Assembly (NCBI GenBank): GCA_034509735.1
Contig: JACGWO010000002.1
Location: 50,341,115-50,405,114 of the forward strand
Origin: Sesamum alatum
Taxonomy: Eukaryota; Streptophyta; Magnoliopsida; Lamiales; Pedaliaceae
Direction of reading: 5' to 3'
Length of the DNA stretch: 64,000 nt
The first letter of the stretch is position 1, and the number at the start of each line of letters is the position of its first letter. This document shows positions 24,200 to 35,359 of the stretch, piece by piece. Below the pieces are notes generated by a model that ran no database searches, was not told where the DNA came from, and saw only the letters and a program-made list of their open reading frames with translations. A program made the translations under genes and the position numbers.

Positions 24200-24987
24200 T
24201 AATGATTTGTCTTGTGTTTAACGAATCCTGTGATCCCTGACTCCTGATGCAGACCCACTCCCTTTTTTTCCTTTCTTCTTTTTCTATATTGCAAAAAAAA
24301 TAGAATTGGAAAGTGCTTATAAAGACTTTCGCCTTTGTCTTGGGAAAAAAAATGTAGTGAAATTTATAAATGCTTCAAAGAAAAAATAGGGATAATTACG
24401 TCTACACTCCCTGATCGGTATAATTTTATTTTTCATACCTAAACTATACACTTTTTCTCGTTTTAATACCTCAGATTTTTAAGTCATCAAATTTGATATT
24501 CAAAATTTTTAATACTCATCTTAGATTGACCGTTAAAACAAATGATCAACCTAATTTTTTTAGGAAAAATTCATTTACATGCAAAAAATAATTGATAGTG
24601 TATCGGAGAAGTGATTTTATTGACTAATTATTCATGATGTGGCAATTACATGACTTAATTAAAAAAAATTACATGTGACGTGGCATTACATTTATTTAAA
24701 ATAAAAAAAATACTTTTTATGAATTTTTAGATTTTAAATAAATTAAAATAGTTTTATTTAATTTTTAAGAAAATAAATAATTATAAATATACATATTATA
24801 TATATATATATGTATATGGTGGTGGCGGCTACGACTACATCGCCTAAACCAGCACGAAAGGGAACAATACAAGCAACGTCGACTTGCCCCATATCTAGAC
24901 AACTTCGATTGCCCAAAATAGTATTCAAAGATATGAATTATAAATTACAAATACTGAGTTTAACTTATTTTGCTAGGGAGCATGACT
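24200..24987. other. Gene-free DNA left of the Mutator-like element
   Basis: From about 24391 a repeat-like stretch begins GGGATAATTACGTCTACACT, resembling sequences near 35394 and 35778, which suggests an old MITE. Positions 24805-24900 are less AT-rich and unassigned. No convincing exon is seen. Confidence 0.5.
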
Positions 24988-24997
24988 TTTTTCTTAG

Positions 24998-25212
24998 GGC
25001 AAAATTTTATTTTTCGTCCTGTAAGTATAGGGGTATTGCATTTTTCGTCCTTTAACTTTTGGCAAAACACATTTAGTCCTGTAATTTTAGTTAATTTAAC
25101 ACATGTAGTCCTGTAAGTAACGACAGAACAAATTTAGTCCTGTATCTATTTAAGTAAAACACATTTAGTCCTGTATGTTTTATGATTGTGACACATTTAG
25201 TCCTTTTTGATC
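24998..25212 (+). repeat. MULE left terminal inverted repeat
   Basis: It pairs with the reverse complement of 28640-28818. It is longer than the right copy because it holds one extra TTTAGTCCTGTA-type unit of roughly 35 bases near 25150-25185. Confidence 0.88.
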
Positions 25213-25302
25213 GGCAAGTGAAATGAGAAACCGGAGTTATAACGCGTGTATTCACGATCGGCGAGTGAAATGAGAAGCCGGAGTTATAACGCGTGTGTTC
25301 AC
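25209..25302 (+). repeat. Subterminal 47-bp tandem repeat of the MULE
   Basis: Two adjacent copies begin GATCGGC(A/G)AGTGAAATGA at 25209 and 25256 and both include CCGGAGTTATAACGCGTGT. Subterminal repeats of this kind are often transposase-binding regions, but that role is inferred here. Confidence 0.85.
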
Positions 25303-25459
25303 GCGTTACACAAAAACACATTACAGGACACTTTAACAAAAAATCCTTAGACAAATCCTTAATTTCCCTCCCAAACCCTCTATCTGCGAATCCCTAATTT
25401 CCAAGCATAAACCAAAAACCCTCTTCCTCTTGGACATCTTGGAGTGCGATGTTGATGAA

Positions 25460-27535
25460 ATGTTGCGAAGAGGAGACCAAAATACATGGCCAAGACCTAA
25501 ATATGGTAAGTATTGTATAATAAAAAGCTTTAAGCTTTATAGGGTTGCAAGGAATTTCTGAATAAAGAAATAAAAGGCTTTGTTTAATGTTTGTTTACAG
25601 AATTTTTTTCCCTTATTTTATGAATGTAGTGGATGGATGAAAATTTAATAATTTTTTGCCAAGTAGTTGTTATTTAGTTTATTGTTGTTTAGTAATCCCA
25701 ATGATTTGCTGCATAATATGAAATGGTTGCCTAAATGCTGAGTGTTTTGCTTTTTTTTTTTTCATTTGACAGATGGTGTGTTGACTGTTGTTACGGTTAA
25801 ATTTCACCATGGTGGTAAATTCTGCAATATTTCTTTTGATAAATCTGTGGGTGGAAATGTGGCTATTTTTTATTATGTTGATATAAGTCATATGTGTCTT
25901 AGTTATCTAGATGAGTTGGCAGATGAAGCAGAATTAGTGGGAAAGAAAAAGTATTTCACATTGGATGATAAAGGTTTTAAAGAGATAGAATGTGCAGATG
26001 AATTGGTTAGCATTTGTTTACAAAATGAACTGAACAGGGAGAGTGATATATATGTAAAGGTGATTGACAGTGGTAGTGAAACTGCACATGTGGATGGGGA
26101 AAGGGTAATTGAAGATTTAGAGGGGTTGTTCGATTGTGGCTTTGAAGATTTTGAGGAATGGACAGAAAATGACACTGAAAATAATGTTGTTAGGCCTAAG
26201 AATGAGGACATCAACTTACTTGAGAATGAAATAGGGCTTGATATTAACACAGGGAATAGGGATGAAAGCAGTGATATGGGGAAAGATGACTTATTGGATA
26301 GTGAAGATAACTTGGATTCAATTTTAGGCAGTGAAGGAGACAAATCTAATAAAGAAGATGAGCACACACAGTTTCCTGTTTTCAATGCTGAAGAAACATA
26401 CGATCCAGGGTTTGCTTTAGGCATGTTGTTTTAGTACAAAAAATGAGTTCAGAAATGCTATTCATTCACATGCAGTCAAGAAAATATGTCCAAGAATCAG
26501 AAAGATAGTTGAACAAAACATGGCAAAAGTGTCAGATTGCATACCTTTGGAGGCTGATGATGTGTATTATGAAATCATGTGTTTTGATGGATCAAGGTTG
26601 GGTGTGGATCTTGCTACACGGTCTTGTGCTTGCAGCAAATGGGGTTTGACAAGAATCCCATGCAAACATGCTTTGAGTGCTATATTAAGCAAAGTCATGA
26701 CCTTGAAGATTATGTACATCAGTTCTATAGGGTTGATACATTTTTAAGGGTGTATGAACCGGCCATACAACCTGTAAATGGCCCTGACTTGTCGGAAAAA
26801 ACAACATACATACCACCCTTGCCTCCAAACTTTGGCAGAGGTGTTGGCCGACCAAAAAAGGCAAGAAGGAGAGAAACTGATGAGGTTGTTGTGAAGCACA
26901 AAAAAGGGACATTGAAGAGACAGCAAAACATAGTGAAGTGCAAGATTTGTGGGCAGGAGAAGCACAACTAGAGAACTTGTCCTCTAAAAAGAGCCTCTGA
27001 AAATGAGCAGACAGGTGCAGCTAGGAAGCTAACTGTGAGTGATTGATTTCTTCACTTCATTTTGATGTTAAGTTTCAGCCTATTTCATGTGTTTATCTTG
27101 CTCCAAACATGTGTATTAAATGTGTTTATCTTGCTCCAAACAGGTGAAAAGGAAGAAAACGATTGGAGAGAGTTCTTCATCAAACACAACTTGTGACCAA
27201 GAGGTTGTGGCTGAAGCACAACCTTTTACAACTTTTGAATCAGAAGCACAAGATTCTGTGTCTGAAGTAGCTAATGAAACTGAAGTTTCAACACAAACTG
27301 AAGCTGCAAACCAAATGACTGGGAAGGTAAACTTACTTGTTTTGTGATATTGCTTTTGCAAACCTGAAAATGAGCCTGAACTTGAAATTCTCTTGTTGTA
27401 CAAACAGTTGCACCTAAACCACCACTACCAAGACTTTCAGAATTGAGGGCACCACTTGGCTCAAAATCGAAAGGGAAACAACCTCTAAGTCAGGAATCCG
27501 ACACAACTATTGGACCCAAATTGCTCAGCAAATGA
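25460..27535 (+). pseudogene. MuDR-type MULE transposase, internally deleted and frameshifted
   Basis: It is a remnant of the transposase that would mobilise the element. A short exon (25460-25505, MLRRGDQNTWPRPKY) joins in phase to an exon from 25773 carrying the PB1-like N-terminal region (VTVKFHHGGKF, YYVDISHMCLSYL) and an acidic linker. The frame then breaks: GMLF is followed by a stop near 26432, and one base over the text resumes as STKNEFRNAIHSHAVKK, the usual entry to the transposase. It jumps directly to the region before the SWIM zinc finger (CACSKWGLTRIPCKHAL, near 26620-26670), so the whole DDE catalytic core is missing. A second frameshift lies near 26690, and the zinc-knuckle end reads CKICGQEKHN then a stop at 26969-26971. 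Later exons (27145-27326 and about 27410-27535) are still traceable. Confidence 0.88.
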
Positions 27536-27994
27536 GGAAAACAATATGTTACTCTATCAAACCTTCCGGGAGTGTTGCAAAAGAAAAAGGGGAAAAGCAA
27601 AAAAGCAATCTTCATTGGTTAGACGTTGAAATCATTTTGTCACTTTTTGTTTAAAAGGCTGTAAAGGGTAATGTGTCACTTTTCGGGCCATTTTGGATTG
27701 ATCAACATGTTGTCTGTTTTTTGTTTTAAGGATCTGTGAAAACAACATACAAAATGTTGATCATCTTTTTGTCGATAGTGCAAAACACTTTGATGTAAAT
27801 CTTCATTGACTTACAAGTTCAGTCATATATGCAATTCTCAAGTTTAAACGCAAAAATGTTGTTACATTCAATGTACGTACTTATATACAATGCAACCTCT
27901 TTGATTCCAAACAAAAACGAGAGTTAAACTCAAAGAAGGAATGCCTTCATCCCACTAAAATCCATGTAAAAACAAACCAAGAGACTATTACCAA

Positions 27995-28435
27995 CTACCA
28001 AAGTACGTTGATCTTTCTCTCCAAATGATATATAACACCATCTTTAGCTATATTGTTGGCTTCTAAATGAACAATTTCAGCTTCTAAATCATGCTTCAAC
28101 CTTTTCAATTCAACAATTTCAATGTCTTTCAGATTGCTCTTTCGCAACAATCCAAAAATTATGGCCTTCGACCTTGCACACATCGAGGGGTCTTCCCATG
28201 AGAAAAAGCCACATCCTCTGTTTTTTCTCTACATGAAAAATTTAGAGCAAAAATTAAACACAAACATATTACACAACACCAACATAAATTATAAAATAAA
28301 AAACCATCGGCTAACCCCGTAACTTTCACATGAGTAAAACCTCATTCCTGGATTATCATTTATCCAAGATGTCCTCAACCGAGCAGGTTTGTCGCAGTTG
28401 CAATTGCAGAGAGCATTTGAAGAATTCTCGGACAT
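27995..28435 (-). CDS. GRF-type zinc-finger protein carried by the MULE
   Basis: Two exons (28435-28316 and 28228-27995) join in phase 0 to give 117 aa with no break. The GRF zinc finger occupies residues 10-57: CNCNCDKPARLRTSW, NPGMRFYSC, then GCGFFSWEDPSMC, with candidate metal ligands among C10, C12, C14, C36, C46 and C57. A coiled-coil-like tail of L, E, K and I follows (about 70-110) and ends ERKINVLW. GRF fingers bind nucleic acid, and small GRF proteins of this layout are frequent passengers in plant MULEs. Its role in transposition is not established. It is transcribed opposite to the transposase remnant and lies wholly inside the element, which starts at the right TIR. Confidence 0.82.
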
Positions 28436-28639
28436 TTTCTCTCAATTCATGAAGGGGCAAAAATTGGTGGATTTGGGTGGAAAATTAGGGTTCAAAGTAG
28501 AAGAGAAAGCTGGAAATGGTATCTGTTTTTAGGGGTTTTTGTCCGAAAGTGTGTGTGTTTTTATTCTATTTTTCAACACCACCTGCAGCTCCAGCGAGTG
28601 ACAATCACGCGTTTTTTCCCGGCTACTTTCTTTTTTTTT

Positions 28640-28818
28640 CCGACAAAAAAAGGACTAAATGTGTCACAATATACAGGACTAAATTTGTTTTGTCGTTACT
28701 TACAGGACTAAATGTGTTAAATTAATTAAAATAATAAGACTAAATGTGTTTTTCCAAAAGTTAAAGGATGAAAAATGCAACACCACTATACTTACAGGAC
28801 GAAAAATGAAATTTTGCC
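28640..28818 (-). repeat. MULE right terminal inverted repeat
   Basis: It is the reverse-complement partner of the left TIR. Shared landmarks are CGTCCTGTAAGTATAG, TCCTTTAACTTTTGG and CCTGTAAGTAACGACA. A few substitutions separate the two arms, so the insertion is not brand new. Confidence 0.88.
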
Positions 28819-28828
28819 TTTTTCTTAG

Positions 28829-29345
28829 ATATTGTGTTGATAATTTCTCTGTGGCCGACTTTGAGCTGTAGGCATTGAGCAGCCGAATACTACCAGACCG
28901 AAATTTGTCGAATCACAGTTACAACACTGCATGATCTACGAGTTTAACTTGATCAGGTATATGACAGTAAATGTGCGAACTATTCAGGGTGAAAGTGCAC
29001 ATGATGTAAGACAGCGGCTTAGCTGGATAGACTCATCAAATACACAGATATGGTCGCCTAACCAGTAAATACAAATTCGCTCTGATTTGAGTCCACTCCG
29101 ACGCTGCTCAAATTTCTCTCTTTTGCTACACAAAACAAACAGTCTGTGCATGGGAACAAATCAGATGTTAAATCTACAAAATATACGTGTGCATCGTCGA
29201 TTACTGATGCACAACTTTGATCCATCATCAAAGAGGCTGATGAAAGGGGAATACAGAAGAGCACTAGCTTAAATAAGATTGCAGGTGATATACCACAGGT
29301 ATAGAGTTTGGGGTCCTGGCAACACCAAACTTGTTATATCGGCTC
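28829..29345. other. Flank between the MULE and the COP1-interacting-related gene
   Basis: It is unique-looking DNA with no exon in any frame that I trust. The part next to 29345 is expected to be the 3' UTR of the minus-strand gene. Confidence 0.6.
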
Positions 29346-32300
29346 CTATTTGCTGCCTTTAAATGCTGAAAGGGAGAAGAACGACCTCGTCGCTGAAACG
29401 CAAAGTCGAAGACAAAATTGGAACCAAAGATAAAATCAAAATCATTATCTTATCAAAAAGAAATGTAAACAGCAGAGTACAATTAACCTTTGGTCGTGGT
29501 CACGGAAGCTGAGACATGTCCCTCCTGCAACTGCTGGGATAAACTCTGAGCATTGAGTTTTCTAATATCCACTTGAGCTGAAACACAATTCATTTTTCTA
29601 TTAACATAAGAACTCGGCACTGATTGAAAGTGACACATGAAGCAGTAAAGAGGCAAGAAGTGGATTCATTTACTAGTCATTTACTTGTTATCTTATAGTT
29701 ATGTGATTTTTTGTGAAGAGGGGTTAGTGCTGGGTGACGGGAAAAATTTGCAATCAGCAACTCCGGTTCCTTGAATTTGGATCAGTTTTAGCTTTATATA
29801 CCAATTCAATACAGGAAAAGTTTAAATTGTGGCACAAGAAGAATACCAGGATGTTCATAATCGGGGGAATTCTTCTGGTAGGTTTCGTAAGTAGCCTTTT
29901 GATGTCCATTGTTCTTTGAATGAAGTGTTGCTTTCTTCAGTAGATTTTCATAACTTCTCTTACTAACAGATTTGTGGTCGTCCGTATCATCCTCTCCTTC
30001 AGAAAAGACAGACGGGCTAGACCAACCTGTTGCATTTGAATCAGTCTTGCTCTTCCGTGCGAATTTTAATAGTCTCTTCAATCCTTTAGGTGCATCTTTT
30101 TGGTAGGCCATTGGAGGAGGATTTTCAGCAGTCCCCCAGTCAATGACATCCTGTTCACTGCTCTCTTCCAGAAGCATTTGCGACAGAGAATGACGAACAC
30201 GTTCACCTGATACTCCAACTGTGGCCAGAGATCCCGATTGGCAAATATGCTTACTGGACCTGAGGGGCTGATCTTCATTTTCCTCTATTTCCACCCAAGC
30301 TGTAGGTGAGATGGTGGGTTCTTCTTCAGCCTCGACTTTTAATTCAGGCTGCACCACCGTGTCAATGGCATCACGAATGCTGGGGCTAACTTGGGTAAAG
30401 CTCTCCTTGTCTCCACATCTCTGGGGGCTTTCTGCAGGGCTTCCAGATTCTATATCCATACGGATTTTCAACTCCCCAGGTTCCTTCTCTTCAGGCTGAA
30501 TTGGTGGATCAGACAAGTTAGGCAATGCTTCATTATCCTCAGTCAGGATCGGAGCTTCAGGGCTCCTCAAAGGTTCAGGAGGATTGGGGGATGCTTTTAT
30601 TTTCACAACGGGATTAATGTTGGAGAGAGTTCCTGACCCTTTGCGCAGAAATGGCTTTGATTCTAGCGGAACAACACTTCCCTTCTTGGTAACCTTGCTA
30701 TATAAGCTAGGTTTTGCTGAGGAAGCTGGATCTTGAGGGGCACCTTGAGCTTTGGTTTTCGTTGTTTTGGTAGTTTTTGGCACAGATTGCTGCTTTCTTT
30801 CAGTAGCACTTCTGAGGCTGCTCTTACTACTATTCTGGTTCGATTTTGTAGACTTTGGTCGTGGTTGAGATGTCTCTACTTTGGGGCTTGACTGAGAAAC
30901 AGGTGCAGTCGGTTGTGATCTTCTACGAGGTGGATTACTAACTGTAGAGGATGAAGGAACAGGTGTCCGAGCAGGTGATTCTGCTGGAGTTCTAGGTGAC
31001 GGCATAGATGGCCAAGACTTACGTGTAGCAGGTAAAGGTGATGCTTTTGGAGGTGCTTTCTTGACAAATCCAAGCTTTGGGCTCTCTGTCCTAGGATTTA
31101 CAGGTTGAGATGCATTCTTTTGTGATTTCTGGAGTTTCTTCACATTATTTTTTTTACCGGCATCACCTGCAGTTGCTGAAGTCAGTTGGGATTTTCTTGC
31201 ATCAAGAATTTGTTGCATCGCTCGGAATTGTTTGTCTTTCTCAGCTTTCTTTGTAACAGTTTCTCCTTGAAGTTTTTCATCCCTCTTCTCCTTGTAGTGG
31301 TTATAAAAGCCACCTCTCCGCTCAGCTTTCTTTGTAACAGTTTCTCCTTTAAGTTTTTCATCCATCTTCTCCTTGTAGTGGTTATAAAAGCCACCTCTCC
31401 GCTCAGCGGGAAAGCTCTGTCTTTTGGTCCTATCAGGAACCACAGTTCGATTTTTAGCAGGCTTAGTTTCCATCATCTTCATCAGCAACTCATTTAGTTC
31501 TGCCTCTTTTTGACGACTCCATTCAACCGAGGAAGTTAATTTTGCATTAGCATTAGATGATTCAGTTGGAGGATTCTCCTCGAGCGTGACTACCGGACTA
31601 CATGCTGTTTTGTCAGGAGAGTTCAATTTGACATCTAATCCACAAACTTCAGTCGAATAATCTTCAGAAGCAACTCCAGGCTCAGCCTCAGCAACTGGTG
31701 AACTATTTGCAATTTCCTTACTTTCATCATTATATTGACTCTGGGAAACAGCATCTCCAGGAACAAGATCCTGGGGACATTCAGAAGAATCTTCACCCAT
31801 TCCGCTACTCCATCTTCTCAGTACAGATCTGTTAGCAGTCATAGATGCATTTAACAATGATTTTGCCTTCTGAATAACCTCTGTTTGATCCTTCTGTTTA
31901 CTTTCAAAAAGACTTATAGCATCTTGTACACTCATTCTCCTCACATTACTCTCAGATTTTGTAGGTGCTTGCTCAGATCCTTCCTCATCACTATCATGTG
32001 CAACTGGGTCTTTAGGCAAAAGTGATCTTTCTCGGGGGGGAATATAGTTAAGACTCTTAATAGTTATAGCAGTAGACCTTCGAGATCCAGATCGTCCAAT
32101 TTGTACCCTCCGCATTGGAGATGCTGACCTCCTAGGTGAAGCAGATCTTATAAGAGTGCGACTTCTATCTATCGATGGTTTTTCTTCTTCACTTGAGAAA
32201 GAAGATTCGTCACTTTCGTTTGAGCTTTGCCTCTCTACCTGTGCCACTTTGGCTGGAGAGACACCATACTTTACTGGAGTCTCTGAGGATAATGGTTTAG

Positions 32301-34248
32301 TGGCATGATTACATCCTTCTTTTTCTCTGACTCCATCACTCTCCGCAAACTGTGTGCTGCTTGAATTATCAACAGCCTGATTTCCTTGTCTTAGTCCTAT
32401 ATACATGCCCAATGAATCCCTGGATATGTGACAATAGGTAGTCATAAGTACTTGACAGAGAATTGCTCTGAAGCGGAAAATGCATTTAAATTGGCCATGG
32501 CATTGATGAGCTAGAGATACCTCAAGTCTACCAATCCAAAATGATGAGAAAACTTCTCTATATCAGTCATCTCCTCCACAGAATATCCAAAATCAGCAGC
32601 TTGGTCAAAAACAGCTGTCAATTCTCCTCTTAGTGCAGCAAGTCTCAGGTCCATGGCCCTCAATAATTCATTCCTGTAGGCAATTTTTTGCCAGGTTATA
32701 GAGTAAAGCTATTCTCGAAATTTATGCAGTAGCAGATGAGTAAGCAAACATACTTGGAAGCATCTGAGCCTTCAGTCTGCAGACATTACATCAACAGTAT
32801 TGACAGTTAAAATATACATATAAGCAGTCAGATTCTCTGTCCATTAAACAAAGAAATCCATTAACTGGAAATAAAAGCAGATTACCTTTAGAGATGATAC
32901 AGTTCCACTGGAGCAGCTGTTGCCTGCCAGTAAAAAAGTGAGAGAAAGAGATGGAATTAACATTCTATCAATGTAAAATGCTATTTGCTGGGTTTTTTCC
33001 TTTTTCCTTTTTCCTTCCAGGTCAAGCCTGCATAAGAATGCCTATGTATAAAAGTGTGAAGCTTGGTGGTGGTAACTTTCTAAAATATGGTCATGAATTT
33101 GACCAATCACATGATTCATGCAAATTACGGTTTAGAACAGTTTCACATTAAAGCTCTTGTCAACAACTATTATGTAAAATCTAAATATTAGCAGAAGATG
33201 TAATCTTGCGAACCTGATTCCCCAGTCTGGAGCTGATATTCTGCACCCTGAGAAGAGGAAAATGTTAGGCCGTACTTTTTGTGATCAACTCAAGGCAGAA
33301 ATTAACATACTTTACCATTGCATATAGAGAAAGGTGAAATCTGCGGGCTTCGTCCAGCTGAGATATCTCATTCTTCACAGAACTGGTAATGTGCAGTATG
33401 TTTGCTGAACCAATTATATGCAGAAACCTGGTTGATACAGAAAAGAAAGATGCAGGTAGCAGAACATAAGATCCATTTACAGTCAATCACCAAAGATAGC
33501 AAAATAGTGGGACAGGAAATATTTGCTGAACCTTATCAATACGGATTTAGTAAACCATTTAATGTCTTCATTTTCTGGCGACTTAAGTATATACTTGGTG
33601 TTGGATCCTTTTGAATGCAAGGCTTTGACTTCAGCTGAATGCACTAAGAGATGCTCCAAAAGTCCCGATGCAACTTTCTCTTTCATGTTCACATTGCACG
33701 CACATGCCTCATACCTTTAAAAAGGAACTTACAGAATAAATACATAAATAACTTCAAGCCATTGCAGAATGGTCTACAACTAATCATGTGAACCAATAAA
33801 CTTAGAGCCAATTATACAAGCAATTAACTTCCAAGGGATGAAAGTACAGAATGTGTTCAGTCTAGGAACTAAGACAGTGAATGTCATTTATAACCTGAGT
33901 AAAAATTGCAGACACGAACATTTTACAACAAGAAATAAGAAGTAACAAAGAGAGAGTTTCAAGAAATTTCTGCAAAATATCACGCTTTACCCACTAACTG
34001 CAAGTAATAAACTGTACATCAAGGAATGGAATACAAATATCATTCTTCATTCACTAGATACATACTGAAGATTTCATTTAACAAATTAAGAAACATGAAG
34101 AACATAGTATAATGCAAAACAATGTTGCTTTCAACAATTACTGCATGCGATGTCATAAGTGTTTGAAGTATAACCTATTCTGGCTCGGAAAAATGTGGAA
34201 CTCAATGTAATCCAGTGGGATGTTGGCATCTACTACTGTGGATTCCAT
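29346..34248 (-). CDS. COP1-interacting protein-related (CIP7-like family)
   Basis: Ten coding exons keep phase throughout: 34248-34175, 33714-33532, 33427-33316, 33247-33214, 32923-32886, 32776-32754, 32673-32521, 32419-29847, 29577-29488 and 29392-29346, for 1108 aa. The conserved N-terminal region includes [45 protein letters not shown] and [19 protein letters not shown]. The long main exon is disordered and rich in S, P, K and E ([11 protein letters not shown], many SP sites), has a Pro/Ser-rich middle, and carries the family motif [15 protein letters not shown] twice. The end reads [13 protein letters not shown], typical of the group. Founding members bind the light-signalling E3 ligase COP1 and are nuclear; the function of this subgroup is poorly known. 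A 5' UTR intron is likely at 34292-35045. Confidence 0.9.
31240..31401 (-). repeat. In-frame 81-bp tandem duplication (27 aa)
   Basis: Copies at 31240-31320 and 31321-31401 differ at only two bases that I can see, and both change the amino acid (R/M and Q/K). Each encodes a unit around [14 protein letters not shown], residues about 546-599 of the protein. Confidence 0.95.
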
Positions 34249-34291
34249 CTTCACCAGTTTATTCCGAGGGCAGAATTCTGCTCAAAGCAAC

Positions 34292-35045
34292 CTGTGATTA
34301 CTGATTAGTGCATTAGCCTTTGTTTTGCAGCTATATCTAAATTATCTTTCAAATACACCTTAATGAACACCAACACCTAAGCATGCTTACCAAAGTTCCC
34401 TAATCTTTCAGCAGTCCGAACTCCATTTCCACATCAATATCCAAATCCCCTATTCATATTTGGAAATTACCTGAGTCACACAAACATTTCATCCATTAAT
34501 TATCACTCACACACTGAAATGCTATATGTTAAAACACATTCAAGTAGCACAAGCATCATAAAAATAGATCATTATACTAGGATGAAGCCGTATAAAGCTA
34601 AAAGGACTGCATTTGCAAATAAATTCACAGCTTCGAGGACCAAAAACTAACATCAAACCACATAGACATTAAATTTCGATTTCAACAAAATCATATACCT
34701 AAACTTAATTGCAGAAGTTAAAAGTTTTTTTTCCTGCCACATTCAATCAAAAATTGAACCAACCGTAATATCAACACAAAAAAAAAAGTAAAAAAGAGAA
34801 ACAAAAATAGCACAATTACTTCCAGCTTCCAAGCTCAGATCTACCTTAAAAAAACCAACAAAACAAAAAAACAAAAAAAACAAAAAAAAAAAGGAAAATT
34901 AGTTCAGCAGCGTTCAAAGTCAGCAGTTAAATCCAAGCAACACAACAAAACCAAACAGCAAAACTTAACACATACACACAACAATAGAATCAATCACCAG
35001 AAATGTAAACTCGCGAGAACTGTACATAGAGAGAGAAACGCTTAC
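34292..35045 (-). other. 5' UTR intron of the COP1-interacting-related gene
   Basis: A donor (CACTTCAG then GTAAGCG) at 35045 and an acceptor (AATCACAG) at 34292 place one non-coding leader exon upstream. Inferred from splice signals; there may be more UTR introns. Confidence 0.55.
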
Positions 35046-35075
35046 CTGAAGTGCAGCAGCCAGCAGGAGCTGAGC

Positions 35076-35097
35076 GAGAGAGAGAGAGAGAGAGAGG
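35076..35097. repeat. (GA)n microsatellite in leader exon
   Basis: A short GA run on the plus strand lies in the inferred non-coding first exon or promoter of the COP1-interacting-related gene. Confidence 0.8.
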
Positions 35098-35359
35098 GTG
35101 AGGCATTTAATAGTAGTACAAACAAGAAAAAGTAAAATTATTAATGAAAGCGAGATCTCAAAATTAGGCTTACGTACCATAAGAAACATGTTGATTGTGA
35201 TTTATGCTTTCAAATAGTAATTTAAAACTCTAATCAGAATCCGGATTTTATCAATGGTGGAAAGGTGACTGGTCCGAGTGTAGAGAGAGAAAATCAAAGC
35301 ATCAAGACTTTTGCTTTCAGTGTATAGACAGAAACTGCAAATTTCCTTTATTTTCTTTT

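Larger units (their letters stand above)
24998..28818. mobile_element. Mutator-like element (MULE), defective
   Basis: This is a 3.8-kb element with long terminal inverted repeats. The left end reads GGCAAAATTTTATTTTTCG and the right end, reverse-complemented, reads GGCAAAATTTCATTTTTCG. The TIRs run about 215 bases on the left (24998 to about 25212) and about 180 on the right (about 28640 to 28818), both built from repeated ACACATTTAGTCCTGTA-type units. An exact 10-bp target duplication TTTTTCTTAG flanks it (24988-24997 and 28819-28828), within the 8-10 bp range of MULEs. Inside are a broken MuDR-type transposase on the plus strand and an intact GRF zinc-finger gene on the minus strand. It sits between TOC34 and the COP1-interacting-related gene, about 520 bases beyond the latter's stop. 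Confidence 0.93.

Noticed and set aside
24810..25055. Open frame running from the left flank into the MULE TIR.
   Set aside because: It crosses the transposon boundary at 24997/24998 and has no recognisable domain, so it is a chance frame.
28122..28725. Plus-strand open frames at the right end of the MULE.
   Set aside because: They are shadows of the GRF zinc-finger exons and of the TIR.
32951..33151. Plus-strand open frame in an intron of the COP1-interacting-related gene.
   Set aside because: It lies across an intron-exon stretch of the opposite gene and encodes nothing recognisable.
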